Below are positions 12,001-27,000 of a stretch of DNA of 64,000 bases, piece after piece. The first letter of the stretch is position 1, and the number at the start of each line of letters is the position of its first letter. The DNA is taken from positions 11,640,303 to 11,704,302 of the forward strand of contig NC_087075.1 in NCBI RefSeq assembly GCF_026151205.1, written 5' to 3'. The translations under genes and the position numbers were made by a program. Source of the DNA: Bolinopsis microptera. Its lineage: Eukaryota; Ctenophora; Tentaculata; Lobata; Bolinopsidae. The notes beneath the pieces were generated by a model. The model was not told the DNA's origin. It searched no databases and saw nothing but the letters and a program-made list of their open reading frames with translations.

Positions 12001-15000
12001 GTGTTTTCTAGGTGTCGCCTCCCTGCATTCTGCAAACAACGTGATACACATAATTAGATAATTGGCCTCTAATTACTCTAATTAGATGGGATAACTCTCA
12101 GATTACCCCATCTTTCTACGGAATTCAGCTAGTGGGGCTGATCCGTTCATATCCGAATAAAATTCGTTCCTTATCATTGATCATTGTTATTACTCTACCT
12201 TTCGAAGCAAGAAATTTGCAGTTTTATTATGTGCGTGAATATAAGTTAAATACAATATACATAATATTACGTAGTTCTAAGTATATCAATTTAAGAATTC
12301 AAGACTAAGATAATTTAAGAAAATTAATTTTGAACAAGTTTACGTTTCTGTAAAGTGTACACTGTACAGACAATTTCTCTTTTTAAGTTTTAAAAATGTT
12401 TAATAATCAGATTAAGTTGTAACGTTAGTTTGAGGTAAAGGAAAAATCCGCGGTGAATCGAGGTTTTGTTTGTTTACATAATGCATGTTAAGCCCTACTT
12501 GGGAAGAAGGAAATTACCGCAATAAATCGGAGTTTGCAGTTAATCAATGTTCGGTATTATTCGGTTTTACTGTATATAATATTGTATAACAATCTTTATT
12601 TTATTTTATTTTGGTTGGGAATGACTACACAGATATGATGGTATATTGAAATCTTCAATACATAAACAATAATAAATTATAACCTGCAGTTATTTTACTA
12701 TATTAGTTTAATTAATCCAACAATCATATACTTGAGTTTCTAGTTTAATCTTATAAAACAGTATTATATGTTATATATAACATATTATTATTAATCCCTT
12801 CTTAAACTTGAAGTGATAAGACTAATGACAATACAGCTTTCCCGCTTCTTAGCCTTGCTATTTTGGGCGACAATCACAATGGTAAACGCAAAGTACACCC
12901 TTGTGTGTACACACTCATGATGGCAATGCTCCCTCGTCGAATCTCACCACGTATATAATATAATAGTAACGCGAATAATATTTTATATTATAACTTAAAC
13001 TTCAAGTGGCAGCCGAGAATTGAACTGACCGTTTTTCTAGGTAAAACCTTTCATCTCAAAAACGATTCACTACAAAAGAATTTGTAATCATGTTAGCCAT
13101 GGCTTTTCTCTTCATATCAGCCTTTCTAACGGATTATATCAAGTTTGAAGTTTGACATTTAATTCCTCCCGCAGCGCCATGGAGTGTATGTACCATCAAT
13201 GAAATATACAGTTTAAAACAAGGAACTGAAACCGAGGGGTTCCGTTCAGGCCCTTCACACTTTGTTTCTGTCTAGTTCTAATGTACCGTCACACTGTACC
13301 GTCACAATAGTGACTTTAATATACAGTTTAAAGGGTTATCAGCCTTGCACAAAGAGTAACCGTCACGCTCCGGCCTCCGTTAGTATTCGATCTTTGATTA
13401 TCAGACTAACAGTAAATAATGTTAAACATAGTAAATAATGTTAATCAAAGTAAGGCCTTACATGACGGATAGTACGAAACAGATCACCACTTATCTGCTA
13501 TTATGGGTATCTAGGCGGCCGGGCGCTTACTAACATTAAGTATTTTCGCTATGTCTGCTTCAGACTTTGCCATAGTGTTTTTGTTTACTTTTACATTATT
13601 GCCCATTTAGTTTTTTCTCGAAAGATTTCGAGAATGTATGAATACCACAGACTAGAACTATTATCTGGCTTTATGTAGCTGTAGGTCAAGCCTCTGAAAA
13701 ACGTTAGCTCCAAAAGAAGAAAATAAGGGCGCTGATATGATAAATCCTCTAGTTTAGCCGCTTGTTCCAAGTACAGTTATACCCTGATTTACTCCACCCT
13801 GCTTTACCGCGCCCCGATTTAACGCGGCCATCTCCTTTCCCCTAAATAGGGCTCAACATGCATAATCATGATAATGTAAACAAACAAAACCCCGATTTAC
13901 CGCGGATGTTTCCTTTCCCCCAAACTACGCGGTAAGTCAAGGTGAAGTAGCTAGTCACGTGACCGTGTACGCGGTAATATGAAACTGTGTTAATATGACA
14001 CTCGTACTCCTGTTCATACTCCGCTTCATTTTCTTATCTTGTTTGTTCCTTATCTTGGTTACTGCGGACTTGTAGTTTCAGTCATAGTTTCCTTTTGCTT
14101 TGTGGGAGTGGAGGGGATATGGGAATTAGGACTTCTTATTCTTTATTATGTTTTAATTGAAAATTGTTTTAATTAATTGCAAAGTATTGATTAGAATAAC
14201 TTCAACAAATCTATCTACCGTATTCTTATCATTATTTTGCAAGTAATGTTAATTGTTACTTGTGCAGTAATGTTAATTGTTACTATCTCGTTATTATCTT
14301 AGCTGCTCAGTAGTCAAATTCTTCATTATTATAGTTAATGTGTATTGTTATAATGCGAGATTATTAGTTCACTTTCTACTACTTATAGTAATAAACTGCC
14401 CGCAATTAATCGTGTTTGACATTTTCTCATAACCAATATTCACATTGTACACAGATATTCTCATAAACATATCATGCGCACGAAACATATCAATTTCAAA
14501 TTTTCTGCTAATTTACAAGATATATTTAATAAAGATTTAATAGTAAACACTAAACATGCATGCTTAAAAGTTTAATATTCTAAGCTGTTTGCCTTCGTGT
14601 CAACGAGCAAAAGAATCCATGGAGAGTAAAAATTGCAGGGTTAGTATAGCTTAAAAGTTTATTGAAGAATGTATGTAACTAGCCTTACTTTTGATAAGAA
14701 TTATTAAGAAAGTGCTGCATACATTAATAAGATTAAATACGTAAATCAAGATGCTGTCGCTGATGAAATAACCAATTTTTGAAGAAATGTTCAGTCTAAT
14801 TAAAATATTCAAATTGTCGCCATAGACGAATGAAAATTTATTTAGCGACAATAGTCGATAATGATTTGTCAATAATTTCTAATAGGTAAATTTTCTCATC
14901 AGTAATATTCTCCGCCGGATTTAACCTAAATGCGTTCTACATCATCACCGCTTTCTTTACTTTTTATGGGTAGAAGGCTGTCAAGGATAAAATTTTAATC

Positions 15001-18000
15001 GGAAATAAGAAAGGAACTGAATTATTTCCTTAAATCTTAGTTACTAGTTACTTAGATAAATATTTAACTTGATACCGTGTTCTACTTTTAATTTGTATAC
15101 TTGACTCTATATGGATATATATAGATAATAATTAGTATTCTGAATTCTCGATGCCATGATAAACACATCCAATTCCTTTTTCTAACTAAATCATGGTCAC
15201 TTCATGGTTAATTAATTAATTAACTAATTTCTTCACTCAGGTTGACACTAATACGGATGGAAGGCCCCATCTTAAGACGATATTCTTTAAAATGGGGGAC
15301 GTGGAGGAGCAGGTGGAGTTTTGGAGTGATGCCAACTCAGAGGAAGTTAAAGGTGAGTTTAATTGGTCACTAATTGGTTAATTGGTGGTTAATTAATAGC
15401 TTTTTATAATTATATTTATTGATCTTTAATCGGAGTGCAATTTCTCAGTTGAGATTTCTTTTAAGGATTTGATGTGTACAACACCAGAATACGTACAAAC
15501 TACGGATATTTACGATCAACAGTTCACACAATAAAATTGATAACGGCTACATTCCTACTTAGAGAGAAAGTTAAAGATAAAGTCACAGTGTTTTAACTGT
15601 TTTAACTTCAGGACATAGTTTTAACTTTAAGTTAAAAAACATGTCTGACACTGTAGTTAGAGATCAATTAGTTGTAGCGGAATACTGTGGACAGTAATGT
15701 AGCGGAATACTGTCGACAGTATTTAAATGTAGTGATAACAGCACTAATGAATGCAGAGCCGTGTAAATGTCTAAGATTGAAAGCATGTACACTGTACAGA
15801 CAGTTATACTGATACCTACCCATGTAATCGCTTTATGTAACCCGGCAAACTACTTTAAGTATAAAGTTAGAGTGCAGACGCCCGCAGGATTTGAAAAGCC
15901 ACTGCTACATCGTACCTAATTCTAGTTAAAGCAACATTCATTGTACCCGAAATACGTCTCCTCTCTACACTACACGATGGAAAAGATGTAAAGCATTGCC
16001 TTGTAGAGTTATGTAAACTTTTAAAATAGATACAGTTTGTGACCTTTTAAAGTGGAGAGATTCTAACTTTTAAACTATTCTTAAGTATTATTAACCCATA
16101 GAAAATAAAAATGTAACATACTGCTACATACTATGCAATACACACGTAATGCTTTCAGTTCTAGAAGGTTCCGTTGCAGTTACTATGTTGGTTTTAAAAT
16201 ATCTCGTGGGACAGCCCTGTGACCCTGTCCCTAAAAAATAAAAATAATTTTATGCAGACTATCAATTCTCTAGTTCGCTTCAATCCGCTGAGTTAAAAAT
16301 ACAGTAAACGTTCGAATAACCAACAATGATTAGATTATTATGCCATAATCTTACCAGTCATCAATACATCCTATTTATGGTTCACCTCCTCCAACATCAC
16401 ATGTTGGTTCACCTCAGCGTGTTTTTGTAAGGTTCAGCAGTATTCAAGATATCACGTTACAGTAACAGGTTGCCTTGTTTAAGTTATAATAATAATTTGG
16501 TGGTTAGTAAACCGGGTTAGTGACGGAGGGAACGTTTCGTGTCTTCTTCCTGGCTTTAACGAAACGATAAATAAAAGGGAACAACTGAACCCAATTTAGA
16601 CAATTTAGACTAACCCTAACTCCCCTAACCCTAACCCTAACTAATTAAGCTGATCGGTTAGTGGGAACTAGGTTTAATTGGGTTCAGTTGTCGGGCACCC
16701 AATAAAAGGCTTGCCAAGTCAAGGGTGACTTCACAGCAATACGATCGCTGGGGGACTGTTGACGCTTCATCCGATAAAATAATCATGATAATATAATCGA
16801 CTTTTTAGCCCAGCCGACATCACTAAACTTTGATCGAGTAGAGGAGATATATCCCTCAAGTAGCTCAACCTCTAACCCTGAACCACCATCTTCAAAATGT
16901 AAACTGTGACCTGTAGTGTGAAGTTATTGAAGTTATCATAGTAAGGTTCCATTTTAGAGAATAACTAGCACGTGCGCGCGTCTTCAAAATGATCACGTGA
17001 CATGAAAAACATAACCATTTCCATTTCAGAGTGTTTCCGGAGCGCAACAGAGTCAGGACCCTCTGATATACTGAAACTTTACAACACCAGCAACTCCCTC
17101 ATGAACATATCCCCCCGGATCCTCGCTAATAACCCTGATACTAGGTTTACACTGAAGGTGGTGGGGGCCAAGCAGTGTCTTAGTAGTGATGGTACGTGCC
17201 TGTTTTAGTTCTGTTTTATAAATGTTTTATATGAGTTTTCTTAACGTTTTATAATTGTTTGTCCGGAGCTGTAGTGCGAGATATTTGTTTTTTCCAGTGT
17301 GCTGTAATATGTTTGTTCGTTTGTTTGTTTGTTCGTTTGTCAGGATGTCAGTTTAATAATTCGTGTTTGTTTGTCAGTGTATTTGGTTTCTAATATCATT
17401 AACAATACTATTTCGATATGAATATAAAATCTGCAACACAATAAATACCATATAATGTAAATCTTACTGTGGATCCTTGGTTGCGGCAGCATTTTATTTT
17501 TGATACTATCATGCTAATATAGTGCTCTATATTTATGATTGTGCGTTGTTAGATTGTATTGGAGTTGCAATCTACTTATTCTACAATTCTACCAACCCAA
17601 CCTGACGGCCAATACTCGGGCGATTCTGAAGGAAAAGATAGAGTAGTGTTTATCATCATGTCCTTATATGGTAGTCACGTGTTCTCACCTGTTATTATCA
17701 TTATGATGTTTGGTTATTAATAAGAAAGGTCTAAACACCGCTCCTACATGGTCTAAAAGTAGAATTAATGATTTTTGGTGTGTACCGATTACCAAAAGAA
17801 AAGCTTTTTATTGAGTCATTCGTTCGGTATTGTTCATCTTAATTCGACGACAAAGTAGTATCTCTCAAAAAAGTATCTCTTCGTCATTGTTCCCACATCC
17901 AGTAACTTCTGAAAATTTTCCAGATTTTCCTCTCATATCAGTCCAATGTCTCCACCTTTATACAAATTTGTTATGCCCTAAAAATGTCCTCTTTGGCACC

Positions 18001-21000
18001 AAAAATTTCCTTCCAGTCTGACTAATGTGTTTTTGGATGTGGGGCGTGGGCCAATATTATGATCTTACAAAAAAGAACATACCAGCTTTGTCTGAACATA
18101 CGTAGACTTCTTAAAACATGATAATATTATGAAAATTAGTTATAACACAATAATTTTTTCCGGTTTCTGTATGAAAAAATGTGTAATGTGATACGTGCGC
18201 TGATACAATATAGAGTGTAATATATAGTGCGCAACTGTTATTTGTTTTGAAACTTCCCGCTAGCTAGTCTGAGGTGACTTGCAGTCTGTCCTGAAATTAT
18301 CGGTTACCAGTGTTCACGACTTTTCGGGAATATGATTCCCGGAAATAATTATACTGTATATTGAGTACCAACCCTTCAATTAGTCGACCAAACAAAGAAA
18401 ATAACCCTTTTATGTAAAATAAAACGCCATCTGTTTAGCGCACGTTTCCATACACCCAGTACAGTCCACTTCTCCCTAAGTTTGTAGGAGGTTGCTTTTT
18501 GTGTTATAAATTATTAACAGTGAAATACAATTGCACATTATGAAGGTAAAAAGGAGCTTATAGTTATTAGAATATTGTAATAATATTTTTTGTTTGCACC
18601 TCGCTCGTCCCTAGTCTCCAAGTCTCAGGCCAGAGGATAATTAATTCCGGGTAAAAATATAACACTACACAGTTACTGCTTCTACCGTTATGAGTCATTA
18701 ATTATAGGTAGTGCGTTTTATTGAAATATAGATAATTATAATAATTAGAAGCACCTGTGTCTTTATCCTCTAAACCTGACACCAATTAAGCCACCCTCAA
18801 ACTCTTCAGTATAACCTCACTCTCAGTCCTCGGATGAGACTTATCACAAGAGGTTAACTGTGTCTATTTCTCTGTGCAAAAGATAAGAGACAGTGTAGAT
18901 TTCAAAAGATAAGAGACAGTGTAGATTACACTATCTCTTATTTTTCTCTGCCATTTCATCAGCATTTTATCAAAGTATTTTAATGTTGAATAGAAAGCTG
19001 CAGTCTATGAGAGGATTTACATATTATATTAAGAATATAGTTCAGGTGAATATTTGAACGTGTACAGTGTACACTGAGCCCACTATCTAGATAAATATAG
19101 GTTCATATGAATAAGTTAATTAATGCAGTCAACATAGAAGAAAAGTTTAAATTTTAATACTGAACTTGGGTTAAAAATTTCTGGATTTCGGCCAAGGACT
19201 TCGGCCATCATCAAGAGTATTTAGCATATATTTAGCATATATTTACCATATGTTTACCATATGTTTACCATAAATTTAGCATAACTTTAGCATAAATTTA
19301 GCATAACTTTAGCATAAATTTAGCATAATTTGTCCCGATAATAACAGTGCTATTAGCATGCAATGGCTGTATAATAACCATACATCAACCTGCCACCTAG
19401 TTTACTGATGACCACAACTGGTTACTACCAGTACTAGTCAAATAGCCATTACTAACAGCCCAAGGTATGTTGCAGCATGGCACCACACTCCGCATCTCTA
19501 CTGTAAATGACGTTTAGTGTTAAAAGCACAGTATACTCAAGAAATATTGTGTATGCTTGCCAATGACGGGATGGAGGCAGCGTAAGATAAAGGGTTATCA
19601 CTTATCGGTCATCTTATGAAAACTATTATGTTTTAGAAAGCTTCTAGTACACGGAGCTGATAATATAAAATATATAAAAATATATAAAAATATATAAAAT
19701 ATAGTATTAAAAGTAATAATGATTATCATCATGCATTTTCCTATCACGCTAACCGCAGCTAACCGGAGAGATTATGATTTCTGATCAGATATTAAGTATC
19801 ATTATGTTTCGTGCAATATTCTCCGGATACACTACTAGAGATAGGCTAAGAGATAAGCTAAGAGATAAGCTAAGAGATAAGCTAAGAGATAAGCTAAGAG
19901 ATAAGCTAAGAGATAAGCTAAGAGATAAGCTAAGAGATAAGCTAGGTAAAACACCTTATCAGGGCCACATTGTAACTACCTAAATACAATTTTAACTATC
20001 TAAATACAAACATTGTAAAGCCCCTCAGTTAGAGTTAGTTAGTTTTAGGAGAATACATCTCAGTTGGATTAGTATATCTTGTACAGTGAAAAGGAATTTA
20101 GTTAACGTTGTTGTACAGATTTTATATATCTGAGTTTAAAAAAACATTGTAGTGGTAAGTGTAGAGCATCATGGCTTTCGACAGACAAAGTAATCTTAGT
20201 AAAAGGCAACTGAGTGCTGAAACGTCGATTTGTCTTATTTCACTTTATGTGTTGAAAGCCGAGACGGTCCATACTAATCACTACAATATATTTTTACCCA
20301 TAATATAATGGAACTGGGAACAGTTCCATAACTTTGCAATGTGTTATTTGTCTGACTATTTCACTATTTCACTATTTCACTAATCTAACGTGAGAGTCTC
20401 ATTGTTAATGTACCTAAAGGTAAACAATTAAACAATTGTTTATTTGTGCAGCTAATATGTCCAGGAGTCCAGGAGATCATCATTTAATGATACCACAATA
20501 GCACAATGAGGACATGTATTTGATTTTACCCAGGTTAGTTATTATTCGTGAACCACTCTGCTGAAATGTACAGCAAATGTAGGTACAATGCCGACCGGCC
20601 ATTGTACCTATTTGCTGAAAAGTACTAATGTGGAGTACAGATCATAGTATAGTGGTCATAATTATATAGTGGTCATAGTATAGTTGTCACAATACTACAA
20701 TAGCATAGACTATTCAGTATTAGTGTGGTTAGTTCCGTGGAAAATAGGATTATGTGAAACTGTTTAAATCACTGAAAGGCAAGTCGACTCCACTGATCTA
20801 ATGTATGAATAATTGCAGGACAAGCGACTGGAATTATATCTGTGGTCTGCTCATATCAAACTGACAACTTTCTCTGGGCATACGTATTATATGAACATTT
20901 TTGGACTCCAGTGATCTACCATAATTCAACCTTCAAAATCCAACTTTTGACAAGAAATAGAAAAGTTGATAATATGTTATTAGGCATTAGCAGTATCAAC

Positions 21001-24000
21001 TCCTACATACCTGATAAAACTTTCAGAGTGATGATTTGAACGACAGGAAAGGAATCTTTTCTTAATATAAATCTTGAAGAATCAGTCGCTAAGCGTAGTT
21101 GATGACAAGTCATATATGACTTTTTTACAGTAAATCATACCTTTTCAATACAGACTGGAGCCGATTTCCTTTGATTACTTAATTTTAGTTCGTCACGATA
21201 TTTACCACACAAGAGCTAGCTTTGACCGGTAACCGCTTTGGCCTTTGAAATGGTCTAGAGAAATAACAAGGAATGTCAAAATCAACAAATTTCCTCAGTC
21301 GGCCTATCATTTGTATATTTCTCCGTGGGATAATGGTCAAGGTTGCAACTTTTAACAATGACCATCGGTAGTTATCTAAAGTTGCAACTTTGATTTATAG
21401 ACTGCTGAGATGTCTGAGAATGTAAACTATATCTTTTTAGATTTAACATCACGCTTGGATTAATAGCTGAAATAAAGAAATGAATATCTCGTCAAATTGT
21501 CATATCCCCCCTCCCCTATATTATAGCACGTTCCTTTTGTCACGGTGAGACGAGTTAAGAAACTAAAAATAACTAATTTAAAGGAATTTACACATAGCAC
21601 CTAGTGGTGGCTGTATAGTCGGAGCATTAAGGTATTCTCAGGAATCTAAAATCTACACAATTAGCGGATCTAATCAGGAGAATTAGAAGTTAAGTAATCA
21701 GGAGAATGGATACAAATCATCACTCCGCTTATCTGGGTAAGTTAACCAATAACCAATTGTTGTTATTAGGTTTCACTGTGTACAGCTAACTTGGCTCATT
21801 TCTCGCTCACTAAATTAACGCTAAGTTCAGAGTGAGTGTGATTAATCCAGCTGAGTACACTGTTTAAACTAAAGTTTAGTATACGGAATCATTTGTATCC
21901 TAATGTGTTTCGTGTTAGGTTTAGTAGCTAAGTGGTAGAGTGGTTATGTTGAATCTGCTCATGTACACCCTGATATCGTTGATAATGATCAGATCTCGTA
22001 CTTGGTAGTCACTAGTTGCTTTGTTTAAAGTAGTGGTAAAGTGAGAGCAGAACTCGCTCTCTTAGACACGGATCAAGACTCAAGCCTTCCAAGTGGATAA
22101 TTAGGTTGTTATTAATTACCAATTAGAAAGGATTCAGAAGATTGTCTGGAGACACGGCCTCCAGACAAGTTTGTTGGTCACCACTGTATTCAGACTAAAT
22201 TATGTGTAATAAATAACAGGTCCTGGATTGTAAGGGTCTATTATCTCGGTCCACTGTTTCCACAGGGGGAAACTTGCCAGTACTTGCCAGTGTTTGAGCT
22301 TTGAGAGCCGGTCTAGACCGGGGATCATTGATGGTTTTGTGGAGTTACCACCAGTACCTATAATATGATCCGGGCTATAAGACGATAACAGCGGCCGAAT
22401 TGATCAATAAGTATAACTTGCTCCGGTTTGTTACCCCCAAATTTTCTCCTAATTACAACACACAGCAATGTTTCATGGCTTCTCTGTAACCTATATTATA
22501 TTTCAATAATGGCTTGCGATGGTTGCTCAAAGGTTCCCAGCTCATTCGGCTGGATATTGCCATTCAAACCCAGTATCCTGCATAGAGTGAGGTCACTGTG
22601 TTAATAGGGGCCCTAAATTAAATCTGTTAGTGCCAGATTTAGTTATCCCGAAATAATGCACCGTTATATAATGGGGTGATGTGGAGTTACAGGGATTAGG
22701 TTAACACTACAGTGGAGGTTTGTGGCTGAACCCCAACATGATTACAATTTCAGAGCAATGGTCATAGCAATGGTACTCTTACTCCTTAGTAGAATAGTAG
22801 TAGTATATATAATATATACAGTAGTATAATGAGTAATTCATTTTTAGGATGTGAATTTTGCTTTAAAGTTTGTACAGGAAGAATTTAAGATAGGCATATG
22901 AAATTCACATTGTCTATAGTTCAAAACTAATTAAGTTTCGATTAATTAAAATTATACCCTTACTCCTGATAATTAGTAGTAGTATATATAATATTTACAG
23001 TAGTATAATATTATGTAGTAACTTATTTAGGAGAATAGTTGAAAACTGCCTCGTTAGGGCTTGATAACAGCTGGTTAGAATATTAAAACATTATCAAATG
23101 TAATATTATGTACATTATACATAACTTATAATAAGTTACATAAGTTACATATATTATTGTTAGTAACCTCTTTGTCATTGAACATTACTGAACAGTAAGC
23201 AAGGAACTATTGTGGAAATTAATGCTAGTTCCAAATGACAATAGCGACTAGATCCACTGTTAACGTGTTATCACCACTGTTCAGTAGAAGAGTACAGGCT
23301 ACGGAACAATATGATAATTAATAATGTATGTAAATGTACGATTAATATGTAAATGTTAAATGTTTTCCTCTACAAAGCAACATAAAGAGTATATTTTGCA
23401 AGACTTCTGTAACCTCATATTCTGGAAGTAAACATGACCCTGTGTTATGGAAATTTCGAGTAGATACTTTAATAAATCTCACTACCAAATAAGGCAATTA
23501 ATTTAGAAAAGAGGTGTTGCTATGGTAACATGGTGTACGTGTTGCCATGGTAACATAAGCGCTGTATTTTGGTAATCTTGTCACCACCTGTCTGTAACAA
23601 GACAGCTAGACAACCCCACTATCTGCGCGCATCTGGGTGTCTTGTAAATCACCTGTGTAATATATTGTGTTGTGGTACTTGTAGGATTCAATGAGGCGAT
23701 GACTCCAAACACAATGAAATGTTTTAAAGCTTTATACTTTATTTCAGTGATGGAAACTTAGTCAGCGTGAACATAGAATACTTAGGAGAGATCCTTAGAT
23801 TCCTCTACTGGGTCATCGAATAGTTCGACTGCCCTTGCAGCATACTTCAGTCCACATGATAAATAATAATACGTTTCGTTTTTCACTCTTTAGAGTGGGT
23901 CGTTCATGATTCTGATAGATTACTGGTAACGAAATGAGAGTCTACTCTGTAAAATAAATACAAAATACATGATTCATATTGTTTTACAGTGAGTGTTTCC

Positions 24001-27000
24001 TAATAACCATCCCACTGAAGCAATGAGTAATTATTTAAACAAAATCTTAATTAATTAAACCGCCGGAATAATTCTCTTTAAGCTGTGATTCTTAGCTCAG
24101 ACATTTCATTGTGAAACATCAATCACTCTGAAAATAGCTATCACGTAATGCCCTGGACGTACTATTAACTCCTAGAAGCTTTTGTTAACAGTGCTCAATT
24201 CTCATTAGAAGATTGCATAGGCCGAGATCCCCAGAGTCTGCGGCCCCTTCATCTTTGCTTATTAGTTATTAGTTATTAGGGGTCGTACTTACCAGGAGGA
24301 ATGTTTCAATTCAATAGCTATCACGTGGAACTGATTGTGAGCCAGATAACATATTATCTGGAACAACTTATTACTTATCGCTGACTTCAAGTCTTATCTG
24401 TAGACCACAATCCTGGCATATTTGTAATGCCACCTGTACCTAAGTAAGCAAGCAGGTAAGAGCCGCTGTTGTATGAAATCATAAGCAAATGTAGCTGTTT
24501 TCATTACACTTCTCACCAAGTGTTGTTTACTTTTACTTGCAAAGTTGCAAGTGTGTGTGTGTTACATATTGTGATATCAGTATACAGTTATGTTTATGTT
24601 TGGTTTATGTGTTTTGTCATAATGTGTCAGTTGTTTGTTTATTTATGCTTATATTCATGTGGATATGTGAAAATATGGGTATGGCGTGATAAACGCGGGT
24701 TCATTAAATAGACGAGCATTAAAACTTAAAAGCTACGCAGGTCAGTAGTAGCTGTAAATGGTTCAGTAGTAGACGACTAGACAAAACAATTTCCAAAAAA
24801 ATGAGTCTCGTAAATCAAATGATGTGATGTCTCGACTATCGAGCTAAGTTATTTTGATTTCGTAGAGTTATTTTGATTCCGCAAAGTTATTTTCATTTTG
24901 GATTCATGACTTTCATGTCACGACCTTGTTTTAAATGCCCAATAATATCCTCAGTCCAGGTTGTACAACTTACTCAGTTCCTCAGTTCCTGACACATAAT
25001 CTACAGAATTTAGTGGGTCTTAACTAATGTATAACTAAATAACATAACTAATATATCCACGCTGTAAAACTGTAAAATTTAGTAGAAATGCGCAGTAAAA
25101 GGGAAGTTTACCAATTAGTACCCACATACCGCGCTTATGTTACCATGACAACGCACGGCATGTTACCATGGTGCATACCAGAGGGAAGTTTACATACCAA
25201 CGTTAACTTGTTACGTGTATTTACATAGCCTGTAATCTTGTAAATATTTACATAATCTGTAAAGCTCTCTTCACATTTAACATCCTGCTGACCATCTTTC
25301 ATTAATTACATTTTACAAAGTTTGGCCGAGAAATGTCCAGTTAAAGAGATACGTTTAATTAATTACAATGTTTGGCTGAGAAATGTTTAGTTAAAACCCA
25401 GAAATTATGAGCTAAATACATAAATATTCCAAATCCACTGGTTGGCCGGTTGGTAAGCTTAAGCTAAGTTACTATACCGCGAGTGTCTTGACACGGATCG
25501 TTTAGCACTCACTTTTGTAATTACTTACATAATTATTCATATTTACACTTAATTGTACTTAATAGACTCGAGCGTGTTATGTTTGTACTCTAGAGATATG
25601 GTTTATGGTTAACACAACGGTGTGAACACCACCTCTAGGCTTGGGGACTGGGGTGTCAGGGTGTGGTAGAAATGGAAAACTTTTATTTATCGACATGACA
25701 TAACATAACATGATATTATTGTCTGTATGACGTGTCTTACAACATAATAGTATGTTAAATATTTTGTAAATATTAATATTTTGTAAAAATTAGTCTAACA
25801 TTTAAATTTCTTAGAAGAGGCAAATATTCACATTACATAACAATGCATTCTTTATCAATACCTCTATTACACCAAAATACTGATCTCTGATACGAGACAT
25901 TTTTAGTAAAGTCTAGTGCGCAGACAACATAAAAGTTTGTGCAGATAGGATTCATATCAGTTTGTTCACAAAAAGAATGTGGATATGCAGTTAGAATTGC
26001 TCTTGTGCAAGCAACAAGGTTACCAGGTTAAGGTTTTTTCTACCCATGTGCGAGACATCTATATTGCAACTACACAACACGTACAAGTAATGGTTGTAAT
26101 GGCTGGACGTTGTGTGATTTCTATCTGAGTGGATTACCTCCAATTCTAGTGATGGCTTTCAGACAACATTTCCCTGCTGCACGTGCTTAGTGACGTTAGT
26201 GAATGTTGGGTGAAGGCACTATAATAATAATATATAATAACATATAATCGTGGTAAAATTAATACTTTTAGTTATTTGACGGGAGATTAGAGCCGTTCAG
26301 TGTCCTCTTACGGGTTGGTGGCCCACATGATAAGTTATCTAATTAATTAATTGAGTGATTAATTGATTATTAAATGGAGCAGTTTGTGGGAGTGAAGCTG
26401 TCAGTTTCTCCGCCTTGTAGACAGGGGATATCTATTTGATATCATTAGTGAGGTAGCCGGACACTGATGATGATATTACTTGCGTCTTGGAAGATGAATC
26501 TTTAACTGTCCAGACAATTGCAGGGAAAGTCTTATCTAGTTGATGAAGGTTTATAGGTTCTCCAATGTCCAGTTTCCCTAAATCTCCAGCTCTTCAATCT
26601 ATCCACATTCCTCAGCAATATTACCAGGATTACTTTTAGTTTTTTGATGGCCGTTTTTACTTTTGCAAATTTGCTATTACCCGGAGATGACTTATACCCA
26701 TATATATAATCAAAATGTTTATTTTATTTAACCAGGATATACATTTGTAATGCAATTATGAGTACGTGACCGTTGACGTAGGCGCTAATTTGTCCATGAA
26801 CCACAGTAGTAGTTGCCATATTACTGCAGTTGCCATATTACTGCCAGAGCAGTTGCCATGTTATGGAAATCAAGTGTTAACCTGTACTTACCATGACAGC
26901 TCTCATTTCCTCTCACTTAGTCACTGGATCACGCACTTCATTAGTAACAGAGTAAGGGCTGTGGAGGAGGCTACCTGTAAGATGCGAGCTGTGGGTTGGC

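Larger units (their letters stand above)
3452..15240 (+). other. PDE9A-like intron 2 (11.8 kb), repeat-rich
   Basis: No coding exon was recognised inside this intron. It holds minisatellites at 5956-6095, 7764-7856, 9083-9139, about 9265-9390 and 11531-11932, an inverted-orientation copy of a dispersed MITE family near 12445-12582 and a second copy near 13783-13945. The short open frames between 5.9 and 14.9 kb are either minisatellite translation or lack family features. CACGTG palindromes also occur singly near 4826, 5853 and 6287-6304. Confidence 0.7.

Noticed and set aside
19774-19983. Open frame with (RDKL)n
   Set aside because: Product of the 12-bp repeat whose period is a multiple of three.
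21925-22010. tRNA-like A-box (TAGCTAAGTGG) suggesting a tRNA or SINE head
   Set aside because: No matching B-box or cloverleaf could be drawn downstream.
24469-24711. 80-residue open frame [20 protein letters not shown]...
   Set aside because: Runs through a GT/TTTATG-rich stretch with biased composition; no recognised feature.
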